Below are positions 19,186-28,881 of a DNA stretch of 64,000 nucleotides, piece by piece (position 1 is the first letter of the stretch; each line of letters opens with the position of its first letter). Source of the DNA: Pontibacter ramchanderi (GTDB taxonomy: Bacteria > Bacteroidota > Bacteroidia > Cytophagales > Hymenobacteraceae); assembly GCF_002846395.1 (NCBI RefSeq), contig NZ_PJMU01000003.1, positions 124,001-188,000 of the forward strand, given 5' to 3'. The notes beneath the pieces were generated by a model. That model had not been told where the DNA came from, made no database searches, and saw only the letters and a list, made by a program, of their open reading frames with translations. A program made the translations under genes and the position numbers.

Positions 19186-20184
19186 ATGAAAAAGGAAACC
19201 CTTAATCGTTTTGATCGCATCGTGGCCATCCTGATCCACCTGCAGTCGGGGCGGATAGTGAAGGCTCAGGAGATGGCAGACCGCTTCGAGGTGAGCCTGC
19301 GTACCATTTACCGGGATGTGCGTTCCCTGGAAGCAGCCGGTGTGCCGATTACCGGGGAGGCCGGCCTAGGTTATGCGCTTGTGGAGGGGTACCGCCTGCC
19401 GCCTGTACTGTTCACGCCGGAGGAGGCGGCCAGCTTCGTTGCCGCCGAAAAGCTGATGCAGCAGTTCACCGACAAAGCACTTGGCGCCCATTACGAGTCG
19501 GCTCTGTACAAAATAAAGTCTGTACTCAAGAGCCACACCAAAGAGCGGCTGGCCACTTTGGAGGCGCAGATCTGGGTAGATGCCTCGCAGGAACTCTTCA
19601 GCGAACAGGCCCCCGATGCATTGCATGTGGTGATCAGTAGCATTGCTGAGCAAAAGCAGGTCAGTCTGCAGTACCAGGCGCCCTATGCCGACGAACGAAC
19701 AGACCGCACCATTGAACCGGTGGGGCTCTTCCATGAAAACAACTACTGGTATATACTGGCCTATTGCCTCTTACGAAACGACTACCGCCAGTTCCGAACA
19801 GATCGCATGACGCGCATCAGGCTTACGCAGCAGCCCTTTACCAGAAAGCACGGTTCCCTGGCCGACCACCGGAAAACAGAAAAACCCCTGAACGCCACAC
19901 AAGTTACCATACGGGTGGACAAGGAGGTAGCCAAGTACCTCCGCACCGGGCGGCAGTACTACGGCTTTGTCTCCGAAAAAATAATGGGCGATAAAGTAGA
20001 GATGACCTTCCGAACCAGTGACCTGCATGAGGGACTATCACGATGGTACCTGATGTTTGCTGACTGTGCCGAGATTGTGGAGCCTGAAAGTTTCCGGCAG
20101 CGGGTGAGCCAGATGCTCGAACAGGCGAAGGAAAACTTACAGCTGCAGGGCAGCCTTCAGTCCTCCAGCTCCTCACAGGTATAG
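19186..20184 (+). CDS. YafY-type HTH/WYL-domain transcriptional regulator
   Basis: The 332-residue protein has an N-terminal HTH_11/DeoR-like winged helix (RFDRIVAILIHLQSGRIVKAQEMADRFEVSLRTIYRDVRSLE, residues 8-50). A WYL domain that probably senses a ligand follows (IEPVGLFHENNYWYILAYC, near residue 170), then the WCX C-terminal extension. Such regulators control many different functions and often sit beside genes of the DinB type. Here the neighbouring DinB and small-protein genes converge on it from the other strand, and its 3' end overlaps the small gene by 28 bases. The target is unknown. Confidence 0.88.
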   Translation: MKKETLNRFDRIVAILIHLQSGRIVKAQEMADRFEVSLRTIYRDVRSLEAAGVPITGEAGLGYALVEGYRLPPVLFTPEEAASFVAAEKLMQQFTDKALGAHYESALYKIKSVLKSHTKERLATLEAQIWVDASQELFSEQAPDALHVVISSIAEQKQVSLQYQAPYADERTDRTIEPVGLFHENNYWYILAYCLLRNDYRQFRTDRMTRIRLTQQPFTRKHGSLADHRKTEKPLNATQVTIRVDKEVAKYLRTGRQYYGFVSEKIMGDKVEMTFRTSDLHEGLSRWYLMFADCAEIVEPESFRQRVSQMLEQAKENLQLQGSLQSSSSSQV

Positions 20185-20378
20185 CCCGCTTCGCTCAGCC
20201 TACCGATAATGCTGGCAGGGTGAATCGAGACGGCTTCGACCCGGAGGATATTGTCGCAATCCTCCAGGTCAAAGTTCCAGCGCTCTCTGCTTCCCATCAG
20301 GCTATCCAGCAAAGGCTTTACCATGCGGGCCTCACAGTCTGAGGAAACAGATGTTTTAAAAACCAGCACCGTCTTCAT
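20157..20378 (-). CDS. Small HMA-fold-like protein of unknown function
   Basis: This 73-residue protein (MKTVLVFKTSVSSDCEARMV...) has the beta-alpha-beta-beta-alpha-beta look of heavy-metal-associated domains but lacks the CxxC metal site. WNFDLEDCDNILRVE in the middle and CEELED at the end are recognisable from similar small Bacteroidota proteins that I remember. It starts 10 bases after the DinB-family stop, so they are probably one transcript. Its last 28 bases overlap the convergent WYL regulator gene. No function is known to me. Confidence 0.7.
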   Translation of the reverse strand: MKTVLVFKTSVSSDCEARMVKPLLDSLMGSRERWNFDLEDCDNILRVEAVSIHPASIIGRLSEAGYTCEELED

Positions 20379-20388
20379 TTCTCTCAAC

Positions 20389-20883
20389 TTACCGATCCCA
20401 GAATTGTGGCGGCTCTATGCCCAATGTGCGCAGGTACACATAGCCCTGCCCCCGGTGATGGATCTCGTTGTCGATAAAGTAGAGAATAGTGGACCAGACC
20501 GTTCCCTCGTACTGCCCAAAGGCCAGGATGCGCTCCCGGAATCGCTCCTCCGGGATCTGCGCCCAATAGCGGTTCAGTTCTTCGGTGGACTCGTCCCACA
20601 GGGCCAGCATGCCGGCTTTGGTTTTAGCCTGCTCCAAATGCTCGTTCAGTTCTTCGGCCGGCTCTCCGGCAATCTGCTTGGTGCCAGGTGCCGCAATTGC
20701 CAGTAGTTCCTGCACCATCTCGCCAAACGGTCGCATGCCGCCCAGGCTGTAGGTATAGAGCTGTTCTTCCGGAAATGCCTCGATCACGCGGCGGGTCAGG
20801 TCTCGGTGGCCCTGCCAGTGCGCCAGCAGCTCGGCTGGTGTAATAACAATAGGAGATGTGGTTGCTTTTACTGTCGTGTTCAT
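20389..20883 (-). CDS. DinB-family protein
   Basis: The 164-residue protein is a four-helix DinB/YfiT-like domain. These proteins bind a metal through three histidines and include thiol S-transferases and many uncharacterised members. Here the candidate ligands are in HWQGHRDLTRR near the N-terminus and in the EIHHRGQGYVYLR motif near the C-terminus. Start chosen at MNTTVKATTSPIVITPAELL. The longer frame would cross the promoter-like TAGCTTTG at 20924-20917. The gene is followed closely by the small HMA-like gene. Substrate unknown. Confidence 0.85.
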   Translation of the reverse strand: MNTTVKATTSPIVITPAELLAHWQGHRDLTRRVIEAFPEEQLYTYSLGGMRPFGEMVQELLAIAAPGTKQIAGEPAEELNEHLEQAKTKAGMLALWDESTEELNRYWAQIPEERFRERILAFGQYEGTVWSTILYFIDNEIHHRGQGYVYLRTLGIEPPQFWDR

Positions 20884-20916
20884 GCTTTTCGCTTTAGGTG
20901 AAACAAATCTTTCCCT

Positions 20917-20924
20917 CAAAGCTA
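20917..20924 (-). promoter_or_regulatory. Candidate -7 element of the DinB-family gene
   Basis: TAGCTTTG on the minus strand fits TAnnTTTG and sits 34 bases upstream of the chosen ATG. No TTTG is found at the ideal upstream distance; a TTG lies 14 bases upstream. Confidence 0.4.
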
Positions 20925-21195
20925 GAGCCCCGGTATGACAACGGTTTGTCAGCAGTCTGCGGTTTTTTCTTAAATTGTTGAAGGGGGCCCTCCGGCTTTT
21001 ACTCTGCTAATCGGTTGGCAACTGTAGGCAGCTTGATATCCGGTTAGCATCATTTGGGATTTAGTATGGACAATGGAGTCCACTGAAAGCCGCCTCTCCG
21101 CATTTAAACCATCCAGCTGTGCAGGATCAATTCAAAAAGGGACCTGCTGTACGCGTGTCCATTCTTGGAGCGACGTTTAAAGCCCATACCTACAT

Positions 21196-22467
21196 TTACA
21201 CAAACAAACTCAGAAAATCGGGTTGGTCGTTCAGGTATTCAAAATTAAAGCCTTCCACATTCATCCGGCTCTTAATGGCCTCTACATCATGTGGCTCCTT
21301 TACTTCTATCCCTATAAAAACAGGCCCTTTTTCCTTGTTGTTTTTCTTCATGTACTGGAAGTGGATAATGTCGTCCTCCGGATGCAGCACCCGATTCACA
21401 AATGTTCTCAGAGCACCGGGCCGCTGGTTGAACGTGACCATGAAGTAGTGCTTCAGACCCTGGTGGCGCATGGCCCGCTCTTTTATTTCTTCCATGCGTG
21501 TGATGTCGTTGTTACTGCCACTAATGACACAAACCACATTTTTACCCACCAGCTGGTCGGCAAATGATTTCAGGGCCGATATGCTCAGCGTTCCGGCCGG
21601 TTCCAGCACCACTCCCTCCTCGTTGTACATCTTCAGGATGTCCTCACATACCTGTCCCTCGGGCACCAGCACTATTTCATCCAGCAATTCCCGACAGATG
21701 GCTAAAGTCAGTTCCCCCGGGCATTTGACGGCGGCACCATCCACAAAACTGTCGATGGTGTCGAGCGTCAGGCGCTGGCCTTGCCGGATGGAATTGTACA
21801 TGGAGGGAGCGCCCTGCGGCTGCACGCCTATTAGCCTGGTCTGCGGACTTAGCTGCCTGAACACACTGCACACGCCGGAGGCCAGCCCGCCGCCACCGAC
21901 AGGCATAAACAGGTAATCGATGTGAAATGACGCATCCCTCAGGATTTCCATCCCCACCGTGGCCTGACCCTCTACAATCGCCAGGTCATCGAAAGGCGGG
22001 ATAAAAGTGCCACCCCGGCTGTCGCAAAAATCCTTAGCGGCCTGAAATGCATCGTCATAGGTGGCGCCGGTCAGGATAATCTCGACCAACTCTTTTCCAA
22101 AGAGCCGCACCTTATTCACTTTTTGCGCCGGCGTGATGGCAGGCATAAAAATGTAGCCCTTGATGCCCAGCAGCTGACAGGCATAGGCCACGCCCTGGGC
22201 ATGGTTCCCGGCACTGGCGCACACGATTTCCCCCGCACGGCGGGCAGGTACCAGGGAGGCCATCATGTTGTAAGCCCCCCGAATCTTATAGGAGCGCACT
22301 ACCTGCAGGTCTTCCCGCTTCAGGTATACATTCGCCCCGTAGGTTTGCGACAGCCATAAGTTTTGTAACAGGGGCGTGTTGGTCACCACGCCCCTGAGTC
22401 TTTGTGAAGCCTGTTCCACCTTTTGCAGCGAGACAAGGCAATCTGTGTCTGTTAGAGTCATTTCCAC
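21196..22467 (-). CDS. ilvA: Threonine ammonia-lyase (threonine deaminase), biosynthetic
   Basis: IlvA deaminates threonine to 2-oxobutanoate, the first committed step to isoleucine. The 423-residue protein has the PLP fold-type II core with the PLP lysine Lys61 (VRSYKIRGAYNMM), the phosphate-binding glycine loop VGGGGLASGV, and a C-terminal ACT-like regulatory domain (FMVTFNQRPGALRTFVNRVL, near residue 345). That domain is a single, short one (about 80 residues), as in the 400-420-residue form, not the two of E. coli IlvA. It is the last gene of the ilvEDBNCA run and starts 7 bases after ilvC stops, so it is surely co-transcribed. I see no clear terminator after it. Confidence 0.95.
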   Translation of the reverse strand: MEMTLTDTDCLVSLQKVEQASQRLRGVVTNTPLLQNLWLSQTYGANVYLKREDLQVVRSYKIRGAYNMMASLVPARRAGEIVCASAGNHAQGVAYACQLLGIKGYIFMPAITPAQKVNKVRLFGKELVEIILTGATYDDAFQAAKDFCDSRGGTFIPPFDDLAIVEGQATVGMEILRDASFHIDYLFMPVGGGGLASGVCSVFRQLSPQTRLIGVQPQGAPSMYNSIRQGQRLTLDTIDSFVDGAAVKCPGELTLAICRELLDEIVLVPEGQVCEDILKMYNEEGVVLEPAGTLSISALKSFADQLVGKNVVCVISGSNNDITRMEEIKERAMRHQGLKHYFMVTFNQRPGALRTFVNRVLHPEDDIIHFQYMKKNNKEKGPVFIGIEVKEPHDVEAIKSRMNVEGFNFEYLNDQPDFLSLFV

Positions 22468-22474
22468 GTCCTGT

Positions 22475-23521
22475 TTACTTACTCTGGGAGCGTAACTCTC
22501 TTACCCTTGCCCCTGTCTGCCATAACTCTGATTCTCGCAATTCCTGCAGTTCCGCCTCCAGCTCAGTGCGGTAGCCTGGCGCAGAACCTCTTTGGATGGT
22601 GCGTTGCGCCTCGGTACCGGATGCCACGCTGTCGTAGAGCTCGTGGAGCACCGGGAGGGTCGCTTCTTTGAACCTGCCTTTCCAGTCGAGTGCGCCACGC
22701 TGAGCCGTCACGGAGCAGTTCGAGAACATCCAGTCCATGCCATTCTCGCCCACCAGGGGCACCAGGCTTTGCGTGAGTTCTTCTACCGTTTCGTTAAATG
22801 CCTCGGAGGGCGAGTGACCACGCTGACGCAGCACCTGGTACTGTGCCTCGATGATGCCGGCCAGCGCCCCCATCAGCACGCCCCGCTCACCGGTCAGGTC
22901 GCTGTAAACCTCTTTCCGGAAGTCTGTTTCGAACAGGTAGCCCGAACCGATGCCGATACCCATGGCTACGGCCTTTTCATAGGCTTTGCCCGTTGCATCC
23001 TGGTACACGGCAAAAGAAGAATTGAGGCCTCCTCCCTGCAGGTATAGCCGACGCAGGCTGGTGCCGCTTCCCTTGGGGGCCGCCAATATAACGTCTACAT
23101 CAGCAGGCGGCACGATGTTGGTATGCTCGTGAAATGTAATGCCAAAGCCGTGTGAAAAGTACAAGGTCTTGCCGGCTGTGAGCCTTTCCCGCAGGGTTGG
23201 CCATACGGCGATCTGACCGGCGTCTGAAAGCAGGTTGGCGATGATGGTGCCCCGTTCTGCCGCCTCCTCGATGCTGAAGAGCGTTTCGCCTTCCACCCAG
23301 CCATCTGCCAGGGCCTTTTGCCAAGAGGCAGAATCCTTTCGCTGCCCTACAATTACGTTAAAGCCATTGTCGCGCAAGTTGAGCGCCTGACCGGGCCCCT
23401 GTACGCCATACCCTATTACTGCAATCAGTTCATGCTGGAGCACTTCACGTGCTTTTGCAAGTGGAAATTCCTCCCGTGTTACAACGGTTTCGTCTACTCC
23501 TCCGAAATTGATAGTTGCCAT
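22475..23521 (-). CDS. ilvC: Ketol-acid reductoisomerase
   Basis: IlvC rearranges and reduces 2-acetolactate or 2-aceto-2-hydroxybutyrate to the dihydroxy acids, using Mg2+ and NADPH. The 348-residue protein has the N-terminal Rossmann domain (IAVIGYGVQGPGQALNLRDNG, near residue 34) and the knotted C-terminal domain. The metal-binding acidic residues lie in SDLTGERGVLMGALAGIIEAQY and FNETVEEL. The cofactor loop GQRKDSASW carries Arg and Ser, as expected for NADPH preference. It follows ilvN by 39 bases and precedes ilvA by 7. It is a complete class I enzyme. Confidence 0.96.
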   Translation of the reverse strand: MATINFGGVDETVVTREEFPLAKAREVLQHELIAVIGYGVQGPGQALNLRDNGFNVIVGQRKDSASWQKALADGWVEGETLFSIEEAAERGTIIANLLSDAGQIAVWPTLRERLTAGKTLYFSHGFGITFHEHTNIVPPADVDVILAAPKGSGTSLRRLYLQGGGLNSSFAVYQDATGKAYEKAVAMGIGIGSGYLFETDFRKEVYSDLTGERGVLMGALAGIIEAQYQVLRQRGHSPSEAFNETVEELTQSLVPLVGENGMDWMFSNCSVTAQRGALDWKGRFKEATLPVLHELYDSVASGTEAQRTIQRGSAPGYRTELEAELQELRESELWQTGARVRELRSQSK

Positions 23522-23560
23522 AAAATGTGTTCGTTTGTAAGTTGATTTTGCGATTATGAA

Positions 23561-23893
23561 TTATAAGCTGGCTGTTACAGCCGGTTTCGATTTGGCGATT
23601 GAGCGGGAAATGGCCGCGGCATGTGGTTCTAGAGACGGCTGTTTCCCCTCCTCTTGTCGCTGTACAGTAGCATACCTTACACCGATGATCTTTTGCAGTT
23701 CCTTTGTGATCTGCTCTGCCCAATGCGGGGTAGTGTTCGCCTCAATGCGAAAACTGTAATGCGAACTGTCGTCCGGTCTGGACGCTGTCAGACGTTCGAA
23801 AGCAATATTACGCCGCGTATAAAGCATCAGGACTCTATTCAGGATGCTCTTATCCCCGGCTGCACTGATGGTGAATACAAATGATTCTTGCAT
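23561..23893 (-). CDS. ilvN: Acetolactate synthase small (regulatory) subunit, short form
   Basis: The regulatory subunit activates IlvB and confers feedback inhibition by branched-chain amino acids. From MQESFVFTISAAGDKSILNR the protein is 110 residues: one ACT domain (residues 3-75) and a short Ala/Ser/Lys tail. It is much shorter than the usual 160-180-residue IlvH/IlvN with two domains, and closer in size to E. coli IlvM or IlvN. The frame is open further upstream to 23965, but the extra residues are unlike the family. It lies between ilvB and ilvC, which secures the role. Whether the short form still gives feedback control is not visible. Confidence 0.85.
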   Translation of the reverse strand: MQESFVFTISAAGDKSILNRVLMLYTRRNIAFERLTASRPDDSSHYSFRIEANTTPHWAEQITKELQKIIGVRYATVQRQEEGKQPSLEPHAAAISRSIAKSKPAVTASL

Positions 23894-23983
23894 GGTTTTC
23901 TTCTGTTCAAATGATTGGATGGCGAAAGCATTACAGATGCTCCCGCATAACTTTTCCTGGCACAAGGCCCGCCCGGGTAGCGG

Positions 23984-25717
23984 CTACTCCAGTCTTACTT
24001 CAGATACACAGGCTCCTGTCGGGATCATCGGAAAAACATTGTCCTCCCTGCCGACCACCACTTCCAGCACCTCTGGCTGCTGGCTGCTCAACACGGCCCG
24101 CATGGTTTCGGCGAGTGCTGAGCGCTGCACTACCTTTCGGGCGCTGATGCCATACCCCTGCGTTATCTTTACAAAGTCCGGGTTCTCCATTTCCACAGAG
24201 GAGTAGCGTTTCTCAAAAAAGAGCTGCTGCCACTGCCGTACCATGCCCAAGAAGTTGTTGTTCAGGATGATGACCTTCACGGCAATCCCGGTCTGCATGA
24301 TAGTGCCCAGTTCCTGGATGTTCATCTGGAATCCTCCGTCGCCGATCACGGCAACTACCTGCGCCAGCGGCCGCCCGGCCTTGGCGCCAATGGCTGCAGG
24401 CAAGGCAAAGCCCATGGTGCCAAGGCCCCCCGAGGTGATATTGCTGTTCAGGCTGCGGAAGTTAAAGTAGCGGGAGGCCACCATCTGGTGCTGCCCCACG
24501 TCCGTTACCAGCACACTGTCCTCCTCTGCAAGCTCGTTCACCAGGCGCAGCACCTCTCCCATCGTAATCTCCCGATCATCTGCAGGGAATAGGTCATGCC
24601 GGACCACTTTCTCAAATTCCTGATCCATGCAATCTCTGAACTCCTGCAACCACTCCGGATGCTCGTTTTTAAATACGAGTCTGGTCAGCGCCGCCAGTGC
24701 CTCGCGGGCGTCTGCCACCAGGGCCACATCGGCCTTGATGATTTTATTGATTTCGGCCGGGTCGAGGTCGATGTGAATGATGCTTGCCTGTCTGGCATAA
24801 GTGTCCACTCGGCCGGTCACCCGGTCATCAAAGCGCATCCCCACGGCAATGATCAGGTCTGCTTCGTTGGTCTTGAGGTTTGGTGCGTAGTTGCCGTGCA
24901 TCCCCAGTAAACCTACATTCAGAGGATGCTCAGTGGGTATAGCCGAGAGACCCAGCAAGGTGGTTGCCACCGGAATATCGGCTTTTGTCGCCAGGTCCAG
25001 CAATTCCTGATGGGCCCCAGCCAGGTGTATACCCTGCCCTGCCAGGATGAGCGGCTTGCGGGAGCTGTTGATAAGCGCTGCAGCGCAGGCAACCGCCTGC
25101 TGGTCGAGCGGGGGCTTGGGAGCATAGTAGGCCACTTGCTTACAGGGCGCATACCTGAAAGGAGTTTTGGCGAACTGAGCATCTTTCGTGATGTCGATTA
25201 GAACTGGTCCGGGCCGACCACTCTGGGCCAGGTAAAATGCCTTGCTGATTGCGGCCGGAATATCGGACGCCTGGGTTACCTGTAAGTTCCACTTGGTGAC
25301 AGCACTGGTAATGCTGATGACATCGGCCTCCTGAAACGCGTCTGTGCCCAGCAGGCTGGAGGCAACCTGCCCTGTTATACATACCACTGGCGTGGAGTCT
25401 GCCTTGGCATCCGCCAGTCCTGTGATAAGATTGGTGGCTCCGGGGCCAGAGGTGGCCAGGCACACTCCCACTTTCCCGCTTACCCGGGCATACCCCTGAG
25501 CGGCATGAATGGCGCCCTGCTCATGGCGCACCAAAATGTGGTTGAGCTGGTCGGCGTAATCATACAGTGCGTCGTATACTGGCATAATGGCCCCTCCCGG
25601 GTAGCCGAAGATCGTCTCCACATTTTCGGCCAGAAGGGAAAGGATCACCGCCTCCGCCCCTGTCACAGTTATTTCCATTTCAGGCGCTTTGGGGGCTGGG
25701 TTTTCTTTCGTTAACAT
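23984..25717 (-). CDS. ilvB: Acetolactate synthase large (catalytic) subunit
   Basis: IlvB condenses pyruvate with pyruvate or 2-oxobutanoate, using thiamine diphosphate, FAD and Mg2+. The 577-residue protein shows the catalytic glutamate in [20 protein letters not shown], the FAD-contacting middle domain, and the ThDP motif [14 protein letters not shown] near residue 455. The ATG at 25717 overlaps the end of ilvD by 38 bases. A second ATG at 25678 ([11 protein letters not shown]) forms TGA-A-ATG with the ilvD stop, and either could be used. I list the longer form because such short proline-rich N-terminal extensions occur in relatives. It is part of the ilvEDBNCA transcript. Confidence 0.95.
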   Translation of the reverse strand: MLTKENPAPKAPEMEITVTGAEAVILSLLAENVETIFGYPGGAIMPVYDALYDYADQLNHILVRHEQGAIHAAQGYARVSGKVGVCLATSGPGATNLITGLADAKADSTPVVCITGQVASSLLGTDAFQEADVISITSAVTKWNLQVTQASDIPAAISKAFYLAQSGRPGPVLIDITKDAQFAKTPFRYAPCKQVAYYAPKPPLDQQAVACAAALINSSRKPLILAGQGIHLAGAHQELLDLATKADIPVATTLLGLSAIPTEHPLNVGLLGMHGNYAPNLKTNEADLIIAVGMRFDDRVTGRVDTYARQASIIHIDLDPAEINKIIKADVALVADAREALAALTRLVFKNEHPEWLQEFRDCMDQEFEKVVRHDLFPADDREITMGEVLRLVNELAEEDSVLVTDVGQHQMVASRYFNFRSLNSNITSGGLGTMGFALPAAIGAKAGRPLAQVVAVIGDGGFQMNIQELGTIMQTGIAVKVIILNNNFLGMVRQWQQLFFEKRYSSVEMENPDFVKITQGYGISARKVVQRSALAETMRAVLSSQQPEVLEVVVGREDNVFPMIPTGACVSEVRLE

Positions 25718-27398
25718 GTGCTTCTTCTAAATCAGTTATACATCCTCTGCTGGCATCGCTCACTGTTCTTATATACTTCAGCAGCACGCCTTTTTCTACT
25801 TTTGGGGCTGGCTGTTGCCACTTATCGCGGCGCAAGTCCAGCACGGCTTCTTCCACATGCAAGTGTATTGTGTTCTTGTTGGCGTTCAGCGAGATCCAGT
25901 CTCCATCTTCTACCAGTGCCAGTGTGCCGCCGTCGTAAGCCTCCGGACAGACGTGTCCTATCACAAAGCCGTGCGTGCCCCCGGAGAATCGTCCATCGGT
26001 AATCAGGGCCACTTTGTCTCCCAGACCGGCCCCCATGATGGCAGAGGTGGGTTTCAGCATCTCCGGCATGCCGGGCCCGCCTTTGGGTCCGACATAGCGG
26101 ATGACGACGACCTGTCCGGCCACGATCTTGCCAGTGGCTATACCTTGATTAAGTTCTTCTTCTGAGTTGAACACGATCGCCGGCCCCTCGAAAGTCAGGC
26201 CCTCCTTACCTGATATTTTGGCCACTGCCCCTTTTGGTGCCAGATTGCCGTACAGTGTCTGGATATGCCCATCTGCCTTGATGGGGTTGCTCAGCGGCCG
26301 AAGCAAGTCCTGCTCCTCCCCCAGCGGCTTGACGCCCGCCAGGTTCTCCGCCACGGTTTTCCCCGTCACCGTCAGCAGGTCGCCCGTGATCAAACCTTCG
26401 TTCAGTAGGGTTTTCATCACGGCCGGCACGCCTCCCAGGGTCGAGAGGTCCTCCATCAAGTATTTTCCACTTGGTTTCAAATCGGCAAGCACCGGCACCC
26501 GGTTGCTCACCGCCTGAAAATCCCGGAGTGAGAGGGGGACACCCGCTGCATGGGCAATGGCGATCAGATGCAGCACGGCATTGGTCGAGCCTCCCAGCAC
26601 CGTGATCAGCACCAGCGCATTCTCAAAGGCCTCCCGCACCAAAATGTCCTGCGGTTTCAGGTCCATTTCCAGCAGGCGCAGCAGGTACTCCCCAGTACCT
26701 AGGCACTCCTCTTTTTTGGATTGGCTGACAGCAGGCGACGACGACGAAAAGGGAACTGACATACCCAGGGCTTCCGCAGCGGAGGCCATGGTATTGGCCG
26801 TATACATACCGCCACAGGCGCCAGGCCCCGGGCAGGCGTTCCGGATGATGCCCCTGTAGTCTTCTTCCGAGAGCTGTCCGTTCAATTTCTTGCCGTAGGC
26901 CTCAAAACAGGAAACGATGTTGAGCTTTTCCCCTTTGAACTCGCCCCCTTTTATCGTGCCGCCATATACCATCAGGGCAGGGCGGTTCAGGCGGGCCATG
27001 GCCATGAGCGAGCCGGGCATGTTTTTATCGCAGCCTACCACGCACGCCAGCGCATCGTAGTTGTGTGCACCTGTTATGGTTTCGATAGAGTCCGCTATAA
27101 TTTCCCGTGACACCAGGGAGTAGTTCATGCCCTGTGTGCCGTTGGTGATGCCATCGCTCACGCCGATAGTGTTAAACCGGAGCCCTACCATACCTTGCTT
27201 GTTCACGCCCCGCTTTACCTCGTCGGCCAGGTCGTTGAGATGCATGTTGCAGGTATTGCCATCAAAACCCGTCGAGCAGATGCCTACAAAAGGCTTGCGC
27301 AGGTCTTCGGCTGAGAGGCCCGCTCCCATGAGCATGGCTTGTGACGCAGGCAGACTGTCGTCCTGGGTATAGATGCGGCTGTATTTGTTCAGTGCCAT
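25680..27398 (-). CDS. ilvD: Dihydroxy-acid dehydratase
   Basis: IlvD removes water from the dihydroxy acids to give the 2-oxo acid precursors of valine and isoleucine. Its iron-sulfur cluster ligands are visible: CNMHLND (Cys50), [11 protein letters not shown] and [14 protein letters not shown]. The C-terminal part ([19 protein letters not shown]) is typical. I start it at [12 protein letters not shown] (27398), giving 572 residues. An in-frame ATG at 27434 would add 12 residues not seen in the family. A 333-base gap separates it from ilvE, longer than other gaps in the operon, but I find no terminator there. Confidence 0.95.
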   Translation of the reverse strand: MALNKYSRIYTQDDSLPASQAMLMGAGLSAEDLRKPFVGICSTGFDGNTCNMHLNDLADEVKRGVNKQGMVGLRFNTIGVSDGITNGTQGMNYSLVSREIIADSIETITGAHNYDALACVVGCDKNMPGSLMAMARLNRPALMVYGGTIKGGEFKGEKLNIVSCFEAYGKKLNGQLSEEDYRGIIRNACPGPGACGGMYTANTMASAAEALGMSVPFSSSSPAVSQSKKEECLGTGEYLLRLLEMDLKPQDILVREAFENALVLITVLGGSTNAVLHLIAIAHAAGVPLSLRDFQAVSNRVPVLADLKPSGKYLMEDLSTLGGVPAVMKTLLNEGLITGDLLTVTGKTVAENLAGVKPLGEEQDLLRPLSNPIKADGHIQTLYGNLAPKGAVAKISGKEGLTFEGPAIVFNSEEELNQGIATGKIVAGQVVVIRYVGPKGGPGMPEMLKPTSAIMGAGLGDKVALITDGRFSGGTHGFVIGHVCPEAYDGGTLALVEDGDWISLNANKNTIHLHVEEAVLDLRRDKWQQPAPKVEKGVLLKYIRTVSDASRGCITDLEEAHVNERKPSPQSA

Positions 27399-27731
27399 TA
27401 TATTCGCGTATTTTTTTATCAGTATACCTACCATTGGCTGCAGCTCTGAAAGCTTTAAGCCTAAGCAGTTGTTCTTCTCTTAATTTCTGGGTAAAACCTC
27501 CTCCCGGAATTCAATCTCTGTTACTTTGCCAGCTGCAATTTCAGCTTATTACCATCGCTACAGAAAACAACACTTGTATCTCTTTACTATTTCCAAGCTC
27601 TCCAAAAGCCAATTTAAACACCTATTAACCAATGAATTACATAGATTTAAATACATTTTCTAAGGACAGCATAACAATTGGTTCTTGTTGTTTACACAGG
27701 TGGAAGCAGGGTTCACATATTGCTGCAGCTG
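27399..27731 (-). other. Gap between ilvE and ilvD
   Basis: About 330 AT-rich bases on the operon strand without a gene. I looked for a further leader peptide, attenuator hairpin and TAnnTTTG promoter and found none that is convincing. It may hold an internal promoter or an RNA-processing site. Confidence 0.4.
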
Positions 27732-28625
27732 CTAAGTCGAGAGCAGGTGTGGGGCGGCCTTGCCGGTAACCAGCGCGGTATATTGCTGAGCCAGCTGTGC
27801 TCCGATGGTGTCTGCATAGGGTTTCCTGAACACGTGCTCCCCGATGGAGGACACGCCCACCACTTCAGCGGCTGTACCTGTCAGGAAAGCACCTTCTGCC
27901 TCTAGTAATTCTTCAGGTCTGAAAAATTGCTCGTGCACCCTGACACCCGCTTCCCGGGCAAGTTCTATCACAGTCGCTCGGGTAATACCTTGGAGAATGC
28001 TGCCTGCAGGAGCGGTATAGAGTTCTCCGTTTTTCTCGAAGAAGAAGTTTGAGCCCGGCCCCTCCGCTACAAAGCCATGCATGTCGAGCAGGAGCGCCTC
28101 GTCGTAGCCTTTCATTTTGGCATCGGAACTGGCAACAATAGAATTGGCATAATGCCCGGATATTTTGGCCTCAATGGGTACAGCTTTAGGGTTAGGCCGT
28201 TCGTAGGGGGAAATCATCAGGCGCAGGCACTGGTCTCCAAGATATTTGCCCCACTCCCAGGCTGCTATGAACAGGTTGCTCGTCGCAGGAGCCTTTATCC
28301 CCATGTTGGGTTCGCCGGCATACACCAACGGACGAATGTAGGCATCCGAAAGGCGGTTCAGCTCGAGCAACTCGTAGGTGAGCGCCGTCAGCTCCTCCAC
28401 CGTGTAGGCGAGCGGCAAACCAACTGCCTGGCAGGAATAGTGCAGGCGTTCGTAATGCTCCTTTGCCTTGAAAATGCGTATGCCTGCCGTTGTGCTGTAA
28501 GAACGAAGGCCTTCAAAAGCCGCATAGCCATAGTGCAGCGACTGGGCATATACACTGCAACTGGCCTGCTCGGGTTTTACAAAATGGCCATCCAGGAAAA
28601 CAAGTGTGTTGTCGTTGAAATACAT
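27732..28625 (-). CDS. ilvE: Branched-chain amino acid aminotransferase
   Basis: IlvE makes the final transamination to valine, leucine and isoleucine. The 297-residue class IV PLP aminotransferase has the PLP lysine Lys154 (IEAKISGHYANS), AFEGLRSYST near residue 36, and the signature EALLLDMHGFVAEGPGSN. It is the first structural gene after the tandem attenuators at 28660-28962, and the second terminator ends 35 bases upstream of its ATG. Its expression, and that of the five ilv genes after it, should therefore depend on read-through of both terminators. Confidence 0.96.
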   Translation of the reverse strand: MYFNDNTLVFLDGHFVKPEQASCSVYAQSLHYGYAAFEGLRSYSTTAGIRIFKAKEHYERLHYSCQAVGLPLAYTVEELTALTYELLELNRLSDAYIRPLVYAGEPNMGIKAPATSNLFIAAWEWGKYLGDQCLRLMISPYERPNPKAVPIEAKISGHYANSIVASSDAKMKGYDEALLLDMHGFVAEGPGSNFFFEKNGELYTAPAGSILQGITRATVIELAREAGVRVHEQFFRPEELLEAEGAFLTGTAAEVVGVSSIGEHVFRKPYADTIGAQLAQQYTALVTGKAAPHLLST

Positions 28626-28659
28626 TGTAGCTAATTATTAATGGTTATGATTGATTAGG

Positions 28660-28700
28660 TAAAACAAAAAAGCCTTTCTGACCGGGTAGTCAGAAAGGCT
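28660..28700 (-). terminator. Attenuator terminator 2 (upstream of ilvE)
   Basis: On the minus strand a 12-bp perfect stem (AGCCTTTCTGAC / GTCAGAAAGGCT) closes a 6-nt loop and is followed by a T-rich tract (28670-28660). The loop and stem junction reads ACCCGGT. It is complementary to ACCGGGT in the last codons of leader peptide 2 (28737-28731), giving a mutually exclusive pairing. Confidence 0.9.
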
Positions 28701-28727
28701 TTCTATTGGCAACAGAACTCCGTTTCT

Positions 28728-28790
28728 TCAACCCGGTGGCTGAGGAATAAGAATAATGATGACAATAATGATAGCAGCTATTGCGTGCAT
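28728..28790 (-). CDS. Isoleucine-rich leader peptide 2 (ilv attenuator)
   Basis: A 20-residue open frame on the minus strand reads MHAIAAIIIVIIILIPQPPG and then TGA. It contains eight isoleucines, with runs of three, interrupted by valine and leucine. It sits directly before an intrinsic terminator and the ilvE gene. This is the classic layout of ribosome-mediated transcription attenuation: a ribosome stalled on isoleucine codons would leave the ACCGGGT segment free to pair with the terminator loop and prevent termination. The peptide itself probably has no other role. It is too short for ordinary gene calling. Confidence 0.88.
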   Translation of the reverse strand: MHAIAAIIIVIIILIPQPPG

Positions 28791-28816
28791 AATCTGTGAT
28801 TTTCTATAGTGGTATA

Positions 28817-28850
28817 AACAAAAACAGCCGTCTCTTGCGGGAGACGGCTG
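28817..28850 (-). terminator. Attenuator terminator 1 (first of the tandem pair)
   Basis: On the minus strand a 10-bp perfect stem (CAGCCGTCTC / GAGACGGCTG) closes the loop CCGCAA and is followed by TTTTTGTTT. The segment CCGTCTCCC (left arm plus loop, 28847-28839) can pair over 9 positions, one of them G-U, with GGGAGATGG inside leader peptide 1 (28898-28890). That gives a competing antiterminator. Confidence 0.9.
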
Positions 28851-28881
28851 CCAAAGTATAACTTATAATATCAATTCAGTT

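Noticed and set aside
27399..27731. A third attenuator between ilvE and ilvD
   Set aside because: No Ile/Leu/Val-rich short frame and no hairpin with a T tract could be found on the operon strand.
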